This document shows, one piece after another, positions 17,044-25,098 of a stretch of DNA of 64,000 nt. The notes under the pieces are model-generated. The model did no database searches. It saw only the letters and a program-made list of their open reading frames with translations, and was not told the DNA's origin. Within the stretch, counting starts at the first letter, position 1; every line of letters starts with the position of its first letter. Location of the stretch: contig JAJKHS010000133.1 in NCBI GenBank assembly GCA_021154885.1, positions 1 to 64,000 of the forward strand. Direction: 5' to 3'. Source of the stretch: Thermoanaerobaculum sp. (lineage in GTDB: Bacteria; Acidobacteriota; Thermoanaerobaculia; Multivoradales; UBA5704). A program made the position numbers and the translations under genes.

Positions 17044-17790
17044 ATGCGCGCCCTGTCGGCCCGCGACCTCCTGCTCGTCTGGGAGCAGGCAGAGCGCCAG
17101 CGTCCCCAGGAGCGGGCGCTGGCGCTGCTCGCCGCCGGCTGGCCGGAGCCCGCGCCCGCAGCCGCCGAGCTGGCGGCGCTGTCCGTGGGCCGGCGGGACG
17201 CCCGGCTGCTGGCGCTCTATCGCCAGACCTTCGGCCCGGCCCTGGACCTCGTGGCCGAGTGCCCGGCCTGCCGCGAACCCTTGGAGCTCGCCCTCGACCT
17301 CGACGCGCTGGGGGTCGACGCCGAGGTCGCGGCGGCGGAGCCGGAGCCGGTGGAGATCCGCGAGGGCGGCCTCCGCCTCGTGGCCCGGCCGCCCACCGCC
17401 GCCGATCTGAATGCCGCCGCCGCCTGCGCCGGCGTGGCCGCGGCCCGGCGCCTGCTCGCCGCGCGCTGCGTCCTGGCGGCCGAGCGCGACGGCGAGCCCC
17501 TCCCTCCCGGAGCCTTGAGCGACGAAGAGATCGACCTCCTCTCCCGCCGCCTCGCGGCGAGCGATCCCCAGGCCGAGGTGCTGCTCGACCTCTCCTGCCC
17601 GGCCTGCGGCCACGCCTGGCAGGCCCTCCTCGACGCCGCAGGCTGCCTCTGGCACGAGGTGGACGCCGCCGCCCGCCGCCTGCTGCGGGAGGTCCACGTC
17701 CTGGCGCGCGGCTACGGCTGGCGCGAGGCCGATGTCCTGGCCCTGAGCGCCCGCCGCCGCCGCACCTACCTGGAGATGCTGGCAGGATGA
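17044..17790 (+). CDS. T4 gp26-like baseplate hub / hub assembly protein with two CPAC zinc knuckles
   Basis: 248 residues. N-terminal helices (about 5-65) are followed by CPAC (73-76). After a middle section beginning RPPTAADLNAAAAC comes a second CPAC (185-188) followed by GHAW, then a C-terminal helical segment LLREVHVLARGYGWREADVL. The two cysteine pairs probably co-ordinate one zinc ion. This matches the gp26-like hub-assembly proteins found beside sheath and tube genes in many eCIS loci. It starts 7 bp after the tube stop, and its own stop overlaps the next start by 4 bp. The role as hub component or assembly chaperone is inferred from family and position. Confidence 0.75.
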   Translation: MRALSARDLLLVWEQAERQRPQERALALLAAGWPEPAPAAAELAALSVGRRDARLLALYRQTFGPALDLVAECPACREPLELALDLDALGVDAEVAAAEPEPVEIREGGLRLVARPPTAADLNAAAACAGVAAARRLLAARCVLAAERDGEPLPPGALSDEEIDLLSRRLAASDPQAEVLLDLSCPACGHAWQALLDAAGCLWHEVDAAARRLLREVHVLARGYGWREADVLALSARRRRTYLEMLAG

Positions 17791-18719
17791 ACGACTTCCT
17801 CGGCCGCCTGGCGGCCCGCGCCCTGGGGGAGGCCCCGGTGGCGAGGCCACGGGTGCGCTCGCGGTACGAGCCCGGGGGGGCGCCGCAGGCCGGGGAGGCC
17901 GGGGAGGCCGGGGAGGCCGGGGAGGTGTCGGGCGAGGAGGTCGTGGAGGCGGCGGGCAGGAGGGACGAAAGGGACGGCAGGGACAGCAGGGACAGAAGGG
18001 AGGAGAGGGAGAGAAGGGGAGAAGAGGCTGGGGAGGCTGCAGTCCTGGAGGCTCCGCGGGAGCGGCGGCCGGCTCCGCGGGCGCCGGTGCCGGTGGGGAG
18101 GGGTTTCGAGCCGCGGGAGGCGGAGCCGCTGGCGGCCCGGCTCCCTGCCCGGCCCCCTGCCCGGCCGATGCCCCGGCCGATTCCGGAGCCTCCCCGGGCG
18201 GCGCCGGCTGGCGAGCCCGTGGCGGCGGCGGCCCGGCCCTGGACGGCCCCCCCTGCGGAGACGGCGCCTGCCGCGGCACCCGAGCCTCCCCCGCCCCCGC
18301 GCCGTGCAGAGCCGCGGATCTCGCGGCCGGAGCCGGCGGAGCCTTCCCGCGAGCCCGCTCCCAGGCTGGAGAGGCGGGGAGGGGAGCCGCCGCCCGACCT
18401 TGCCGCCCTGGCTCCGGTCCCGGCCCCGCCCGCGCCACCTCCCGTCGTCCGGGTGAGCCGTCCCATCGCGACCGCCGAGGAACCGCTCCCCACCGTCGGT
18501 CCCCGTCGGGAGGCGGTCCCGGCGGTGGGGGAGCCCGGGGAGCCCGAACCGGTCGAGCCGGTCGAACCGGTCGAGCCGGTATTGCGCGTCACCATCGGCC
18601 GCATCGACGTGCACGCCGGGCCGCCGGCCGCTCCGGAGCGCGCGCCGCGCCGGCCTGCGGGCCCCCGGCTCTCGCTCTCCGACTACCTCAAGGGTCGAAA
18701 CGAGAGGCGGCGGCGATGA
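17787..18719 (+). CDS. proline/arginine-rich disordered eCIS protein with conserved C-terminal motif
   Basis: 310 residues. After a short helix (MNDFLGRLAARALGE) nearly the whole protein is low-complexity: a GEA tripeptide run, an RD-rich charged stretch encoded by 9-bp DNA repeats, long Pro/Ala/Arg tracts, and an EPV repeat. Only the C-terminal 45 residues look folded or conserved: VLRVTIGRIDVHAG and, near the end, LSLSDYLKGRNE. I recall similar tails on hypothetical proteins at this place in other eCIS loci. It overlaps both neighbours by 4 bp. Possible roles are a flexible linker, cap partner or tube-length factor; none is demonstrated. Confidence 0.75.
   Translation: MNDFLGRLAARALGEAPVARPRVRSRYEPGGAPQAGEAGEAGEAGEVSGEEVVEAAGRRDERDGRDSRDRREERERRGEEAGEAAVLEAPRERRPAPRAPVPVGRGFEPREAEPLAARLPARPPARPMPRPIPEPPRAAPAGEPVAAAARPWTAPPAETAPAAAPEPPPPPRRAEPRISRPEPAEPSREPAPRLERRGGEPPPDLAALAPVPAPPAPPPVVRVSRPIATAEEPLPTVGPRREAVPAVGEPGEPEPVEPVEPVEPVLRVTIGRIDVHAGPPAAPERAPRRPAGPRLSLSDYLKGRNERRRR
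17892..17927 (+). repeat. 9-bp tandem repeat (GGGGAGGCC) x4 within a gene
   Basis: Three identical GGGGAGGCC units and a fourth variant lie in frame in the proline-rich eCIS gene and encode the GEA run. Slippage here would change protein length by three residues without a frameshift. Confidence 0.8.
17961..18005 (+). repeat. 9-bp tandem repeat (AGGGACnnn) x5 within a gene
   Basis: Five consecutive 9-mers share AGGGA(C/G), in frame, giving an RDx/REx run. The same 9-mer family makes up the intergenic inverted repeat at 53460-53532. Confidence 0.8.
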
Positions 18720-20017
18720 GCAACTTCCTGGCCATCGCCACGGTCACCGCCACCCTCCGCCGCATGCTCCAGGCGGTGGTTGCGGCCGAGATCAGCGGCG
18801 CCGCGGTGACCACGGTGCGGCCCGGCGGTCCCGGCGGCGGGCTGCCTCAGACCGGAGTCAACATCTTCCTTTATCAGGTGACGCCGAACCCCGACCTGCG
18901 CAACGCGGACCTGCCCACGCGGCGGCCCGACGGCAGCGCCGTGGACCGGCCGGTCGCCGCCGTCGACCTCCACTACCTCTTCAGCTTCTACGGCGACGAG
19001 AGCCTGCTCGAGCCGCACCGCCTGCTGGGTGGCACCCTGCGCGCCCTCCACGCCCGCCCCATCGTCACCCGCGAGGCGATCCACGAGACCCTGGCCGATC
19101 CCCAGTTCGGCTTCCTCGCCGGCTCGGACCTGGCGGACGACGTGGACGTCGTCCGCATCGTCCCCCTGGGGCTCAACCTGCAGGAGCTGTCGCAGCTCTG
19201 GATGGGGATCTTTTCCAAGACCGAGTACGCACTGTCCGTGGCCTACCGCGCCTCCGTGGTGCTGCTCACCGCGGACGAGCGGCCGTCGCCCTCCCTGCCA
19301 GTGCGCGAGCGGCGGCTGCTGGTGGAGGCCCTGCGCCAGCCGTCGATCGACGTGGTGACGGCGGCCGGTGGGCCGGGGGAGCCCATCGTCCTGGGGAGCA
19401 CCGTGCGGCTGGTGGGCCAACGGCTGCGGAGCGGGCTCACCCAGGTCCGCCTCGCCGGCCAGGAGGTCACGCCCACCGTGGTGAGCGACAACGAGATCCG
19501 CTTCCCCTTGAGCTCGCCGGCGATCGATACCGGGCCGCTGCGGGCGGGGCTCCTGGGAGCTCAGGTGCTCCACCCCTTCCTGGTGGGGACCCCGCCCGTC
19601 CCCCGCGCCGGGGTGGCGTCGAACGTGGCCCCCCTGCTGCTCCGGCCGGTGGTGACTACGATCGACGTCACCGGCGCGACGCTTGTGGGAGGGCTGACCA
19701 CGGCCACCCTGACCCTGTCGTTCGACCCCCTGCTCGGCGAGGCGCAGCGGGCCTTCCTGCTCCTCAACCCCGCCCCGGGCTCGGGCCTGTCCACCGCCTA
19801 CTCGTTCCCGGTGCCGCGGCAGACCGGCGACACCGACACGGTCGACGTGCCCGTCTCCGGCGTCGAGCCGGGCACCTACCTCGTCCGCCTCCAGTTCGAC
19901 GGCGCCGAGAGCCCGCTCACTTCGGACACCAATTCGGCGAGCCCCACCTTTGGCCAGTTCACGGGCCCCACGGCCAATCTGCGCGGCACCATCCCGCGGG
20001 GAGGGGTGGCGCGGTGA
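18716..20017 (+). CDS. DUF4255 / Pvc16-type tail terminator (cap) protein
   Basis: 433 residues. The N-terminal DUF4255 domain (about 1-190) has the typical TLRRML opening, the GVNIFLYQVTPNPDLRN strand, and the segments DLHYLFSFYGD and PHRLLGGTLRAL. These proteins cap the distal end of sheath and tube (Afp16/Pvc16). The C-terminal part (about 210-430) has two Ig/IPT-like beta domains (GSTVRLVGQRLRSGLTQVRL and ITTIDVTGATL-like strands), a common extension of the family. It overlaps the upstream and downstream genes by 4 bp each. It precedes the ATPase, the usual eCIS pairing. Confidence 0.9.
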   Translation: MSNFLAIATVTATLRRMLQAVVAAEISGAAVTTVRPGGPGGGLPQTGVNIFLYQVTPNPDLRNADLPTRRPDGSAVDRPVAAVDLHYLFSFYGDESLLEPHRLLGGTLRALHARPIVTREAIHETLADPQFGFLAGSDLADDVDVVRIVPLGLNLQELSQLWMGIFSKTEYALSVAYRASVVLLTADERPSPSLPVRERRLLVEALRQPSIDVVTAAGGPGEPIVLGSTVRLVGQRLRSGLTQVRLAGQEVTPTVVSDNEIRFPLSSPAIDTGPLRAGLLGAQVLHPFLVGTPPVPRAGVASNVAPLLLRPVVTTIDVTGATLVGGLTTATLTLSFDPLLGEAQRAFLLLNPAPGSGLSTAYSFPVPRQTGDTDTVDVPVSGVEPGTYLVRLQFDGAESPLTSDTNSASPTFGQFTGPTANLRGTIPRGGVAR

Positions 20018-21975
20018 GCTGGTACGCGGCCAACGACCGGCACGTGGAGCAGTCGCTCGCCCGCGTACGCCGGCTGCTGGAGCGACGGGCCGCCGGCTCC
20101 GCCGGGCCCGAATCGCCCGCGCCCGCCGTGGAGAGCTTCGAGATCGACGGCTATCCGCCGGCCCTGGAGGCCCTCGTCTCGGTCTTCGGCCTCTCCCCCT
20201 TCGAGCGCGACGTGGTGATGCTGGCGGCCGGCCCCGAGCTCGACGCCGCCTTCGGCGCCCTCTGCGCCGCCGCCCACGGGGACCCGCGCCGCACCTGGCC
20301 CACCTTTGCGCTCGCCCTGGCCGTCTTTCCCGAGCCCCACTGGAGCGCCATCTCGCCCCAGGGAGCGCTGCGCCACTGGCGGCTGCTCGAGGTCGGTGCG
20401 GGAGAGGGCCTGGCGTCGAGCCCGCTCCGCCTCGACGAGCGGGTGCTCCACTACCTGCGCGGCCTGGAGGCGACCGACGAGCGCCTGGCGGGGATCGTCG
20501 AGCCGCTGCCGGACGCTCGCGTCCTGGTGCCATCCCACCGCGCGCTGGCCGAGCGCCTGGCCCGCGCCTGGGCGCGGCCGGTGGCGGGCGTCCCCCCGCC
20601 CGTGGCGGAGCTCACCGGCGCCGAGCCGGAGGGGAAGCGGGAGGTCTTCGCCGCGGCGGCGGCGGCCCTGGGCCTCTCCGGGATGATCCTCCCCGCCGCC
20701 CTCCTCCCCGCGGCGCCCGCCGAGCTCGACGGCTTCGTGCGGCTCCTCGGCCGCGAGGCCGCCCTCGGCCACACCGCCCTGCTCGTCGACGCCCAGGAGC
20801 TCGACCCGGCCGATGCCGGTCATGCCGCCCGCGACGCCGCCATCAGCCGCCTGGCGGAGAGCTTCCGCGGCCCGCTGGCCGTGGCCACCAGGGACCGCCG
20901 CCGCCCGCTGCGGCGGACGGTGCTGCCGCTCGAGGTGGAGAAGCCCACGCCGCCCGAGCAGGGGGGCCTCTGGCGCGCCTTCCTCGGGGCCTCGGCGGCG
21001 GAGCTCAACGGCCACCTGGAGGGCCTCACCGCCCAGTTCGACCTCAGCGCCGCGGCCATCCGCGGCGCGGCAGCCGAGGTGCTCTCCCGCGAGGGAGAGC
21101 CTGGGCCAGCCGCCCTCAGTGATGCCCTTTGGCAAGCCTCCCTCGGGCACGCCCGGCCGCGCCTGGAGGCGCTCGCCCAGCGCCTGCGCCCGGCCGCCGG
21201 CTGGGACGACCTGGTGCTGCCCGAGCGGGAGCGGCAGATGCTCGCCGAGATGATCGTCCACGTCCGCCGGCGCAGCCGCGTCTACCAGGACTGGGGGTTC
21301 GCCGCCCGCTCCGGCCGCGGCCTGGGGGTGAGCGCTCTGTTCGCCGGCCCCAGCGGCACCGGCAAGACCATGGCCGCCGAGGTACTGGCCGAGGAGCTCC
21401 GGCTCGACCTCTTCCGCATCGACCTCTCCGCGGTGGTCAGCAAGTACATCGGCGAGACCGAGAAGAACCTGCGCCGGGTCTTCGACGCAGCCGAGGAGGG
21501 CGGCGCCATCCTCCTCTTCGACGAGGCCGACGCCTTGTTCGGCAAGCGCTCCGAGGTCAAGGACAGCCACGACCGTTACGCCAACATCGAGGTCGGCTAC
21601 CTGCTGCAGCGCATGGAGGCCTACCGCGGGCTCGCCATCCTCACCTCGAACCTGAAGAACAGCCTCGACCCGGCTTTCCTCCGCCGCCTGCGCTTCGTCG
21701 TCCAGTTCCCCTTCCCGGACACGCCGCTGCGCGAGGAGATCTGGCGCCGGGTCTTTCCGCGGGAGACGCCGCTCGACGGGCTCGACTACCCGGTGCTCGC
21801 CCGCCTCGGCGTGGCCGGCGGCAACATCCGCAACATCGCCCTTGCCGCCGCCTTCCTGGCCGCCGATGGCGGTGAGCCCGTGCGTATGGCCCACGTGCTG
21901 CGGGCGGCGAGGAGCGAGTACGCCAAGATCGAAAAGCCGCTGACCGCGGCGGAGACCACGGGATGGGAGGGATGA
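20014..21975 (+). CDS. eCIS-associated AAA+ ATPase (Afp15/Pvc15-like)
   Basis: 653 residues. An N-terminal helical region (about 1-400), rich in Ala and Leu and specific to eCIS ATPases, precedes one AAA+ module. Walker A is GPSGTGKT (about 445-452), Walker B is ILLFDEAD (about 499-506), sensor 1 is LTSN (about 543), and an arginine pair follows in FLRRLRF. Afp15/Pvc15 homologues are needed for particle assembly or cargo loading and act in the cytoplasm. It overlaps the cap gene by 4 bp. No residues essential for hydrolysis are missing. Confidence 0.93.
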   Translation: MSWYAANDRHVEQSLARVRRLLERRAAGSAGPESPAPAVESFEIDGYPPALEALVSVFGLSPFERDVVMLAAGPELDAAFGALCAAAHGDPRRTWPTFALALAVFPEPHWSAISPQGALRHWRLLEVGAGEGLASSPLRLDERVLHYLRGLEATDERLAGIVEPLPDARVLVPSHRALAERLARAWARPVAGVPPPVAELTGAEPEGKREVFAAAAAALGLSGMILPAALLPAAPAELDGFVRLLGREAALGHTALLVDAQELDPADAGHAARDAAISRLAESFRGPLAVATRDRRRPLRRTVLPLEVEKPTPPEQGGLWRAFLGASAAELNGHLEGLTAQFDLSAAAIRGAAAEVLSREGEPGPAALSDALWQASLGHARPRLEALAQRLRPAAGWDDLVLPERERQMLAEMIVHVRRRSRVYQDWGFAARSGRGLGVSALFAGPSGTGKTMAAEVLAEELRLDLFRIDLSAVVSKYIGETEKNLRRVFDAAEEGGAILLFDEADALFGKRSEVKDSHDRYANIEVGYLLQRMEAYRGLAILTSNLKNSLDPAFLRRLRFVVQFPFPDTPLREEIWRRVFPRETPLDGLDYPVLARLGVAGGNIRNIALAAAFLAADGGEPVRMAHVLRAARSEYAKIEKPLTAAETTGWEG

Positions 21976-21982
21976 GGCCGGT

Positions 21983-22174
21983 ATGAAAAAAGTGGAGATC
22001 GAGATCGAGCGCCTGGTGCTCCACGGCCAGCCGTCCGCCCGCGGCCGGGCCATGGCAGAGGCGGTCCGGCGCGAGCTGACGCGGCTCGCCGCAGCGGGCG
22101 GGATCGACGCCGGGAACGCCCGGCGGGAGATCGCGGCAGGAGTTGCCGGCGCGGTCCGGGGGACGAAGCGGTGA
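21983..22174 (+). CDS. small eCIS operon protein of unknown function
   Basis: 63 residues. It begins MKKVEIEIERLVLHG, a beta-strand-like start, followed by two basic helices (RGRAMAEAVRRELTRLA, NARREIAAGVAGAV). It sits 7 bp after the ATPase and overlaps the next gene by 4 bp, so it belongs to the operon. Codon usage agrees with its neighbours. I believe similar short proteins occur at this spot in other eCIS loci, but no function is known to me. There are no Cys residues and no membrane segment. Confidence 0.7.
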   Translation: MKKVEIEIERLVLHGQPSARGRAMAEAVRRELTRLAAAGGIDAGNARREIAAGVAGAVRGTKR

Positions 22175-22824
22175 GCACCTTCCCCGGCTCCCCGCGCCTG
22201 ACCAAGGGCGCCATCGTGGGCGTCGATCCGTTCAATCCGGTGGCGAGCGTCATCCTCTTCCAGTACAACCCGGAGACCATGACGCGCAGCCTCGAATCGC
22301 AGATCGGCAGCGACGGCGGCAGCCGTTCCGAGGTGCTCCGCTTGAAGGGCGCGCCCAAGGAGACGATCAGCGTCGACATCGAATTCGACGCCACCGACCA
22401 GCTCGAGAAGGCCGACCCGAAGGCCACCTCGATGGGGATCTACCCCCGTCTCTCGGCGCTCGAGATGCTGCTCTATCCCAAGACCAGCCTGGTGATCGCC
22501 AACACGGTGCTGATGGCCGTGGGGACGATCGAGGTGATCGCTCCCCAGGCGCCGCTCACCCTGTTCGTGTGGGGGGCGCGGCGGATCGTGCCGGTGGTCA
22601 TCAACTCTTTCAGCATCACCGAGGAGGCGTACGACGTGAAGCTGAACCCCATCCGTGCCAAGGTGTCGCTCAGCATGCGGGTCCTGACCTACGACGACTT
22701 CCCCCTCACCCATCCCGGCTATGGCCTCTTCCTGGCCCACCAGGCGGTCAAGGAGACGATGGCCACCCTGGGGAGCCTCGACAACCTGAACGCCGTCGCC
22801 TCGGGCGACGTGCAACTCGTCTGA
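22171..22824 (+). CDS. CIS tube-domain baseplate protein (Pvc7/gp53-like)
   Basis: 217 residues. The family signature is present: VILFQYNPETMTRSLESQ near the start, then IEFDATDQLEKAD, ALEMLLYPKTS and LFVWGARRIVPVVINSFSIT, with the C-terminal strand AKVSLSMRVLTYDD. This is the contractile injection system tube-N domain that, in Pvc7/Afp7, lies N-terminal to a LysM domain; here the LysM part is a separate downstream gene. It is expected at the hub-wedge interface of the baseplate. The start is GTG at 22171, overlapping the previous stop by 4 bp. Confidence 0.88.
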   Translation: MSTFPGSPRLTKGAIVGVDPFNPVASVILFQYNPETMTRSLESQIGSDGGSRSEVLRLKGAPKETISVDIEFDATDQLEKADPKATSMGIYPRLSALEMLLYPKTSLVIANTVLMAVGTIEVIAPQAPLTLFVWGARRIVPVVINSFSITEEAYDVKLNPIRAKVSLSMRVLTYDDFPLTHPGYGLFLAHQAVKETMATLGSLDNLNAVASGDVQLV

Positions 22825-22833
22825 GGTGCCCGT

Positions 22834-23142
22834 ATGTTCGATCCGGACAGCCGCTACGCCGACGTCGAGGAGGCCGTGATGGTGACGGCCGACGGCCGGG
22901 AGGTGAGCTACAAGCGCCGTCGCTTCCTCCCCCAGGGGGCCTCGCAGCCGCTCCTGGCGGAGGTCAAGGTGCGGGAGGGGGACCGGCTCGACCTGCTCAC
23001 CTACCGCACCCTGGGCGATGCCACCCAGTGGTGGCGCGTGGCTGACGCCAACGACGCCATGCACCCGCAGGACCTCACGGCCGAGCCCGGCCGCACGCTG
23101 CGGGTGCCGGTGCCGCAGCTCCCCGGAGGCTTCGGCCGGTGA
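22834..23142 (+). CDS. LysM-domain baseplate protein
   Basis: 102 residues. The C-terminal part (about 40-98) is a LysM/gpX-like fold with VREGDRLDLLTYRTLGDATQ, WWRVADAND and LRVPVPQ. The N terminus has a short arginine-rich strand (YKRRRFLPQ). In eCIS baseplates this module is usually fused to the preceding tube-domain protein, as in Afp7/Pvc7, and links hub to wedge. It lies 9 bp after the tube-domain gene and overlaps the hub gene by 4 bp. It is structural rather than a peptidoglycan binder. Confidence 0.88.
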   Translation: MFDPDSRYADVEEAVMVTADGREVSYKRRRFLPQGASQPLLAEVKVREGDRLDLLTYRTLGDATQWWRVADANDAMHPQDLTAEPGRTLRVPVPQLPGGFGR

Positions 23143-24281
23143 GCCTGCTGGGCGTCCATCTGACGCTGCTTCTCGGCCCCACCGTGGCGGTGCCGGCGCC
23201 GCTGACGCTCACCCAGCGGCTGGAGAGCGCCGAGGTGACCCACACCGACGAGGGGCGCTCGGGCTTCCAACTGGTCTTCCAGGCCGGCCGCTCGGGGCCG
23301 CTCGACATGCTGGAGGATCCGCTGCTCCTGAGCCCGCTCCTGAAGACGTTCAACCGGGTGATCCTGATCGTCATCTTCAACGTCCGGCCGCGGGTGCTGA
23401 TGGACGGCATCATCACCCACCAGGAGCTCTCCCCCAGCGACACGCCGGGGATGTCGAAGCTGACGGTGACGGGCGAGGACGTGAGCGTCATGATGGACCT
23501 GGAGGAGCGGTCGGTCGAGCATCCGGCGCAGCCGGACCTCGCCATCGTCGCCGGCCTGATCGCCCGCTATGCCAAGTACGGCATGGTGCCGGTGGTCATT
23601 CCGCCCAAGGTGATCGATCCGCCGCTGCCCATCGAGCGCATCCCGGTGCAGCGCGGCACCGACCTCGCCTACGTCGAGGAGCTGGCAAAGAGAAACGGCC
23701 ACGTCTTCTACGTCACGGCGGGGCCGCTGCCGTTCACCAACACGGCCTACTGGGGGCCGCCCAAGCGGGTGTCGGTGCCGCAGAAGGCGCTCACGGTCAA
23801 CGCCGGCTCGTCGACCAACGTCGACTCCATCAGCTTCCAGCAGGACGCCATGGCGCCGGAGCTGGTGACGGGGAAGGTCGAGGACCGGCGCACCAACCGC
23901 AAGCTGCCGGTGCGCACCTTCGCCAGCCTGCGCGTGCCGCTCTCGACCCGCCCCAACTGGCTGGTCAACCGCGCCAACACCCGCCAGGTGCTGTTCGACG
24001 AGCCGGCCGCGAGCTTCGTCTCCGCCTTCGGTCGCGCCCAGGCGCAGACCGACCTGTCCACCGACCGCACGGTGACGGCCTCCGGCGCGCTCGACGCGGC
24101 CCGCTACGGCGACATCCTGACCGCCCGCGGCCTGGTGGGGCTGCGCGGCGCCGGCTACAGCTACGACGGCCTCTACTACGTCAAGCAGGTATCGCACTCG
24201 ATCAAGCACGGGGCCTATACCCAGAGCTTCACCCTGACCCGCGACGGGCTGGGGTCGACCGTGCCGGTGGTGAGACCATGA
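23139..24281 (+). CDS. baseplate hub protein (gpD/gp27-like, Afp8 N-terminal part)
   Basis: 380 residues. Similar to the gpD/VgrG N-terminal hub: an early RSGFQLVFQAGR strand, DGIITHQELSPSD, LTVTGEDVSVMMDLEE, the helix-turn IVAGLIARYAKYGMVP, and AYVEELAKRNGHVFYV. The C terminus has LYYVKQVSHSIKHGAYTQSF, typical of the phage late control D family. It trimerises to adapt the hexameric tube to the trimeric spike. The spike needle is encoded separately by the next gene, whereas VgrG and Afp8 fuse the two. The start is GTG, with 4-bp overlaps at both ends. Confidence 0.88.
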   Translation: MSLLGVHLTLLLGPTVAVPAPLTLTQRLESAEVTHTDEGRSGFQLVFQAGRSGPLDMLEDPLLLSPLLKTFNRVILIVIFNVRPRVLMDGIITHQELSPSDTPGMSKLTVTGEDVSVMMDLEERSVEHPAQPDLAIVAGLIARYAKYGMVPVVIPPKVIDPPLPIERIPVQRGTDLAYVEELAKRNGHVFYVTAGPLPFTNTAYWGPPKRVSVPQKALTVNAGSSTNVDSISFQQDAMAPELVTGKVEDRRTNRKLPVRTFASLRVPLSTRPNWLVNRANTRQVLFDEPAASFVSAFGRAQAQTDLSTDRTVTASGALDAARYGDILTARGLVGLRGAGYSYDGLYYVKQVSHSIKHGAYTQSFTLTRDGLGSTVPVVRP

Positions 24282-24775
24282 AACCGTACTTCGGCAAGTA
24301 TCGCGGCAAGGTGAGCAACAACGTCGACCCCCTCCAGCTCGGCCGCATGCAGGTGGAGGTGCCGGAGGTGCTGGGCGACGGGCGGCTGTCCTGGGCCATG
24401 CCGTGCGTCCCCTTCGCCGGCCCCGGCGTCGGCTTCTTCGCCCTGCCGCCGCTCGACGCCAACGTCTGGGTGGAGTTCGAGCGGGGCGACCCCGATTATC
24501 CCATCTGGACCGGCTGCTTCTGGGACCCCGGCCAGTTGCCGGTCAAGCCGGCGACGCCGTTCGTGGTGGGGCTCAAGACCAAGAGCATCACTCTCAGCCT
24601 GGTGGACCTGCCGGGCGCCGGCGGCTTCACCCTGGAGGTCAAGCCGCCGGCCGTGGCGACGCCGCTCAAGCTCGCCTTCACCTCGGCGGGCATCGAGATC
24701 AGCAACGGCAAGAACAGCATCAAGCTCTCCGCCATCAGCGTCAACGTCAACGACGGCGCCCTGGAGATCATCTGA
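24278..24775 (+). CDS. gp5/VgrG OB-fold spike protein
   Basis: 165 residues. An OB-fold (about 1-90), with FGKYRGKVSNNVDPLQLGRM, VPEVLGDGRLSWAMPC, and VWVEFERGDPDYPIWTGCFW, is the gp5 N-terminal domain of spike proteins. The remaining 75 residues (LEVKPPAV..., IEISNGKNSIKLS, VNVNDGALEI) form a short beta-helix-like stalk. With the hub protein and the PAAR-like tip it builds the piercing spike. It overlaps the hub gene by 4 bp and the tip gene by 1 bp (TGATG). There is no lysozyme domain. Confidence 0.9.
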   Translation: MKPYFGKYRGKVSNNVDPLQLGRMQVEVPEVLGDGRLSWAMPCVPFAGPGVGFFALPPLDANVWVEFERGDPDYPIWTGCFWDPGQLPVKPATPFVVGLKTKSITLSLVDLPGAGGFTLEVKPPAVATPLKLAFTSAGIEISNGKNSIKLSAISVNVNDGALEII

Positions 24776-25098
24776 TGCCCGGCTACCTCCTGCACGTCGG
24801 CGCCCTCGTCCAGTGCGCGCACATGGGGATGGCCCAGCCGACGCTCAGAAACCCGCGGGTCAAGGTGATGGGACAGATGATCGTCACCCGGGTCAGCGTC
24901 TACACGATCTCCGGCTGCACGCTGCCGCCGCCGACCGCCGGCAACGGCCCGTGCGTCATGGCGCAGTGGCTCACCTCGGCGGTGCGGGTGCGGGCCAACG
25001 GCCTGCCGGTGCTGCTCTCCGACAGCCAGGCGCTGTGCAATCCCACCGGCACGCCGCTCTCCATCAAGGTGACCCAGCTCCGGGTCAAGGGGACCTGA
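24775..25098 (+). CDS. PAAR-like spike tip protein
   Basis: 107 residues. It opens MPGYLLHVGALVQCAHMG, giving a Cys-x-His pair, and has further cysteines in SGCTLPPP, GPCVMAQW and ALCNPTG. The His/Cys pattern fits a zinc-stabilised PAAR-like cone that sharpens the spike, as Pvc10/Afp10-type tips do. It sits directly between the OB-fold spike gene and gp25, with 1-bp overlaps (TGATG) on both sides. The exact metal ligands cannot be fixed by eye. Confidence 0.8.
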   Translation: MPGYLLHVGALVQCAHMGMAQPTLRNPRVKVMGQMIVTRVSVYTISGCTLPPPTAGNGPCVMAQWLTSAVRVRANGLPVLLSDSQALCNPTGTPLSIKVTQLRVKGT

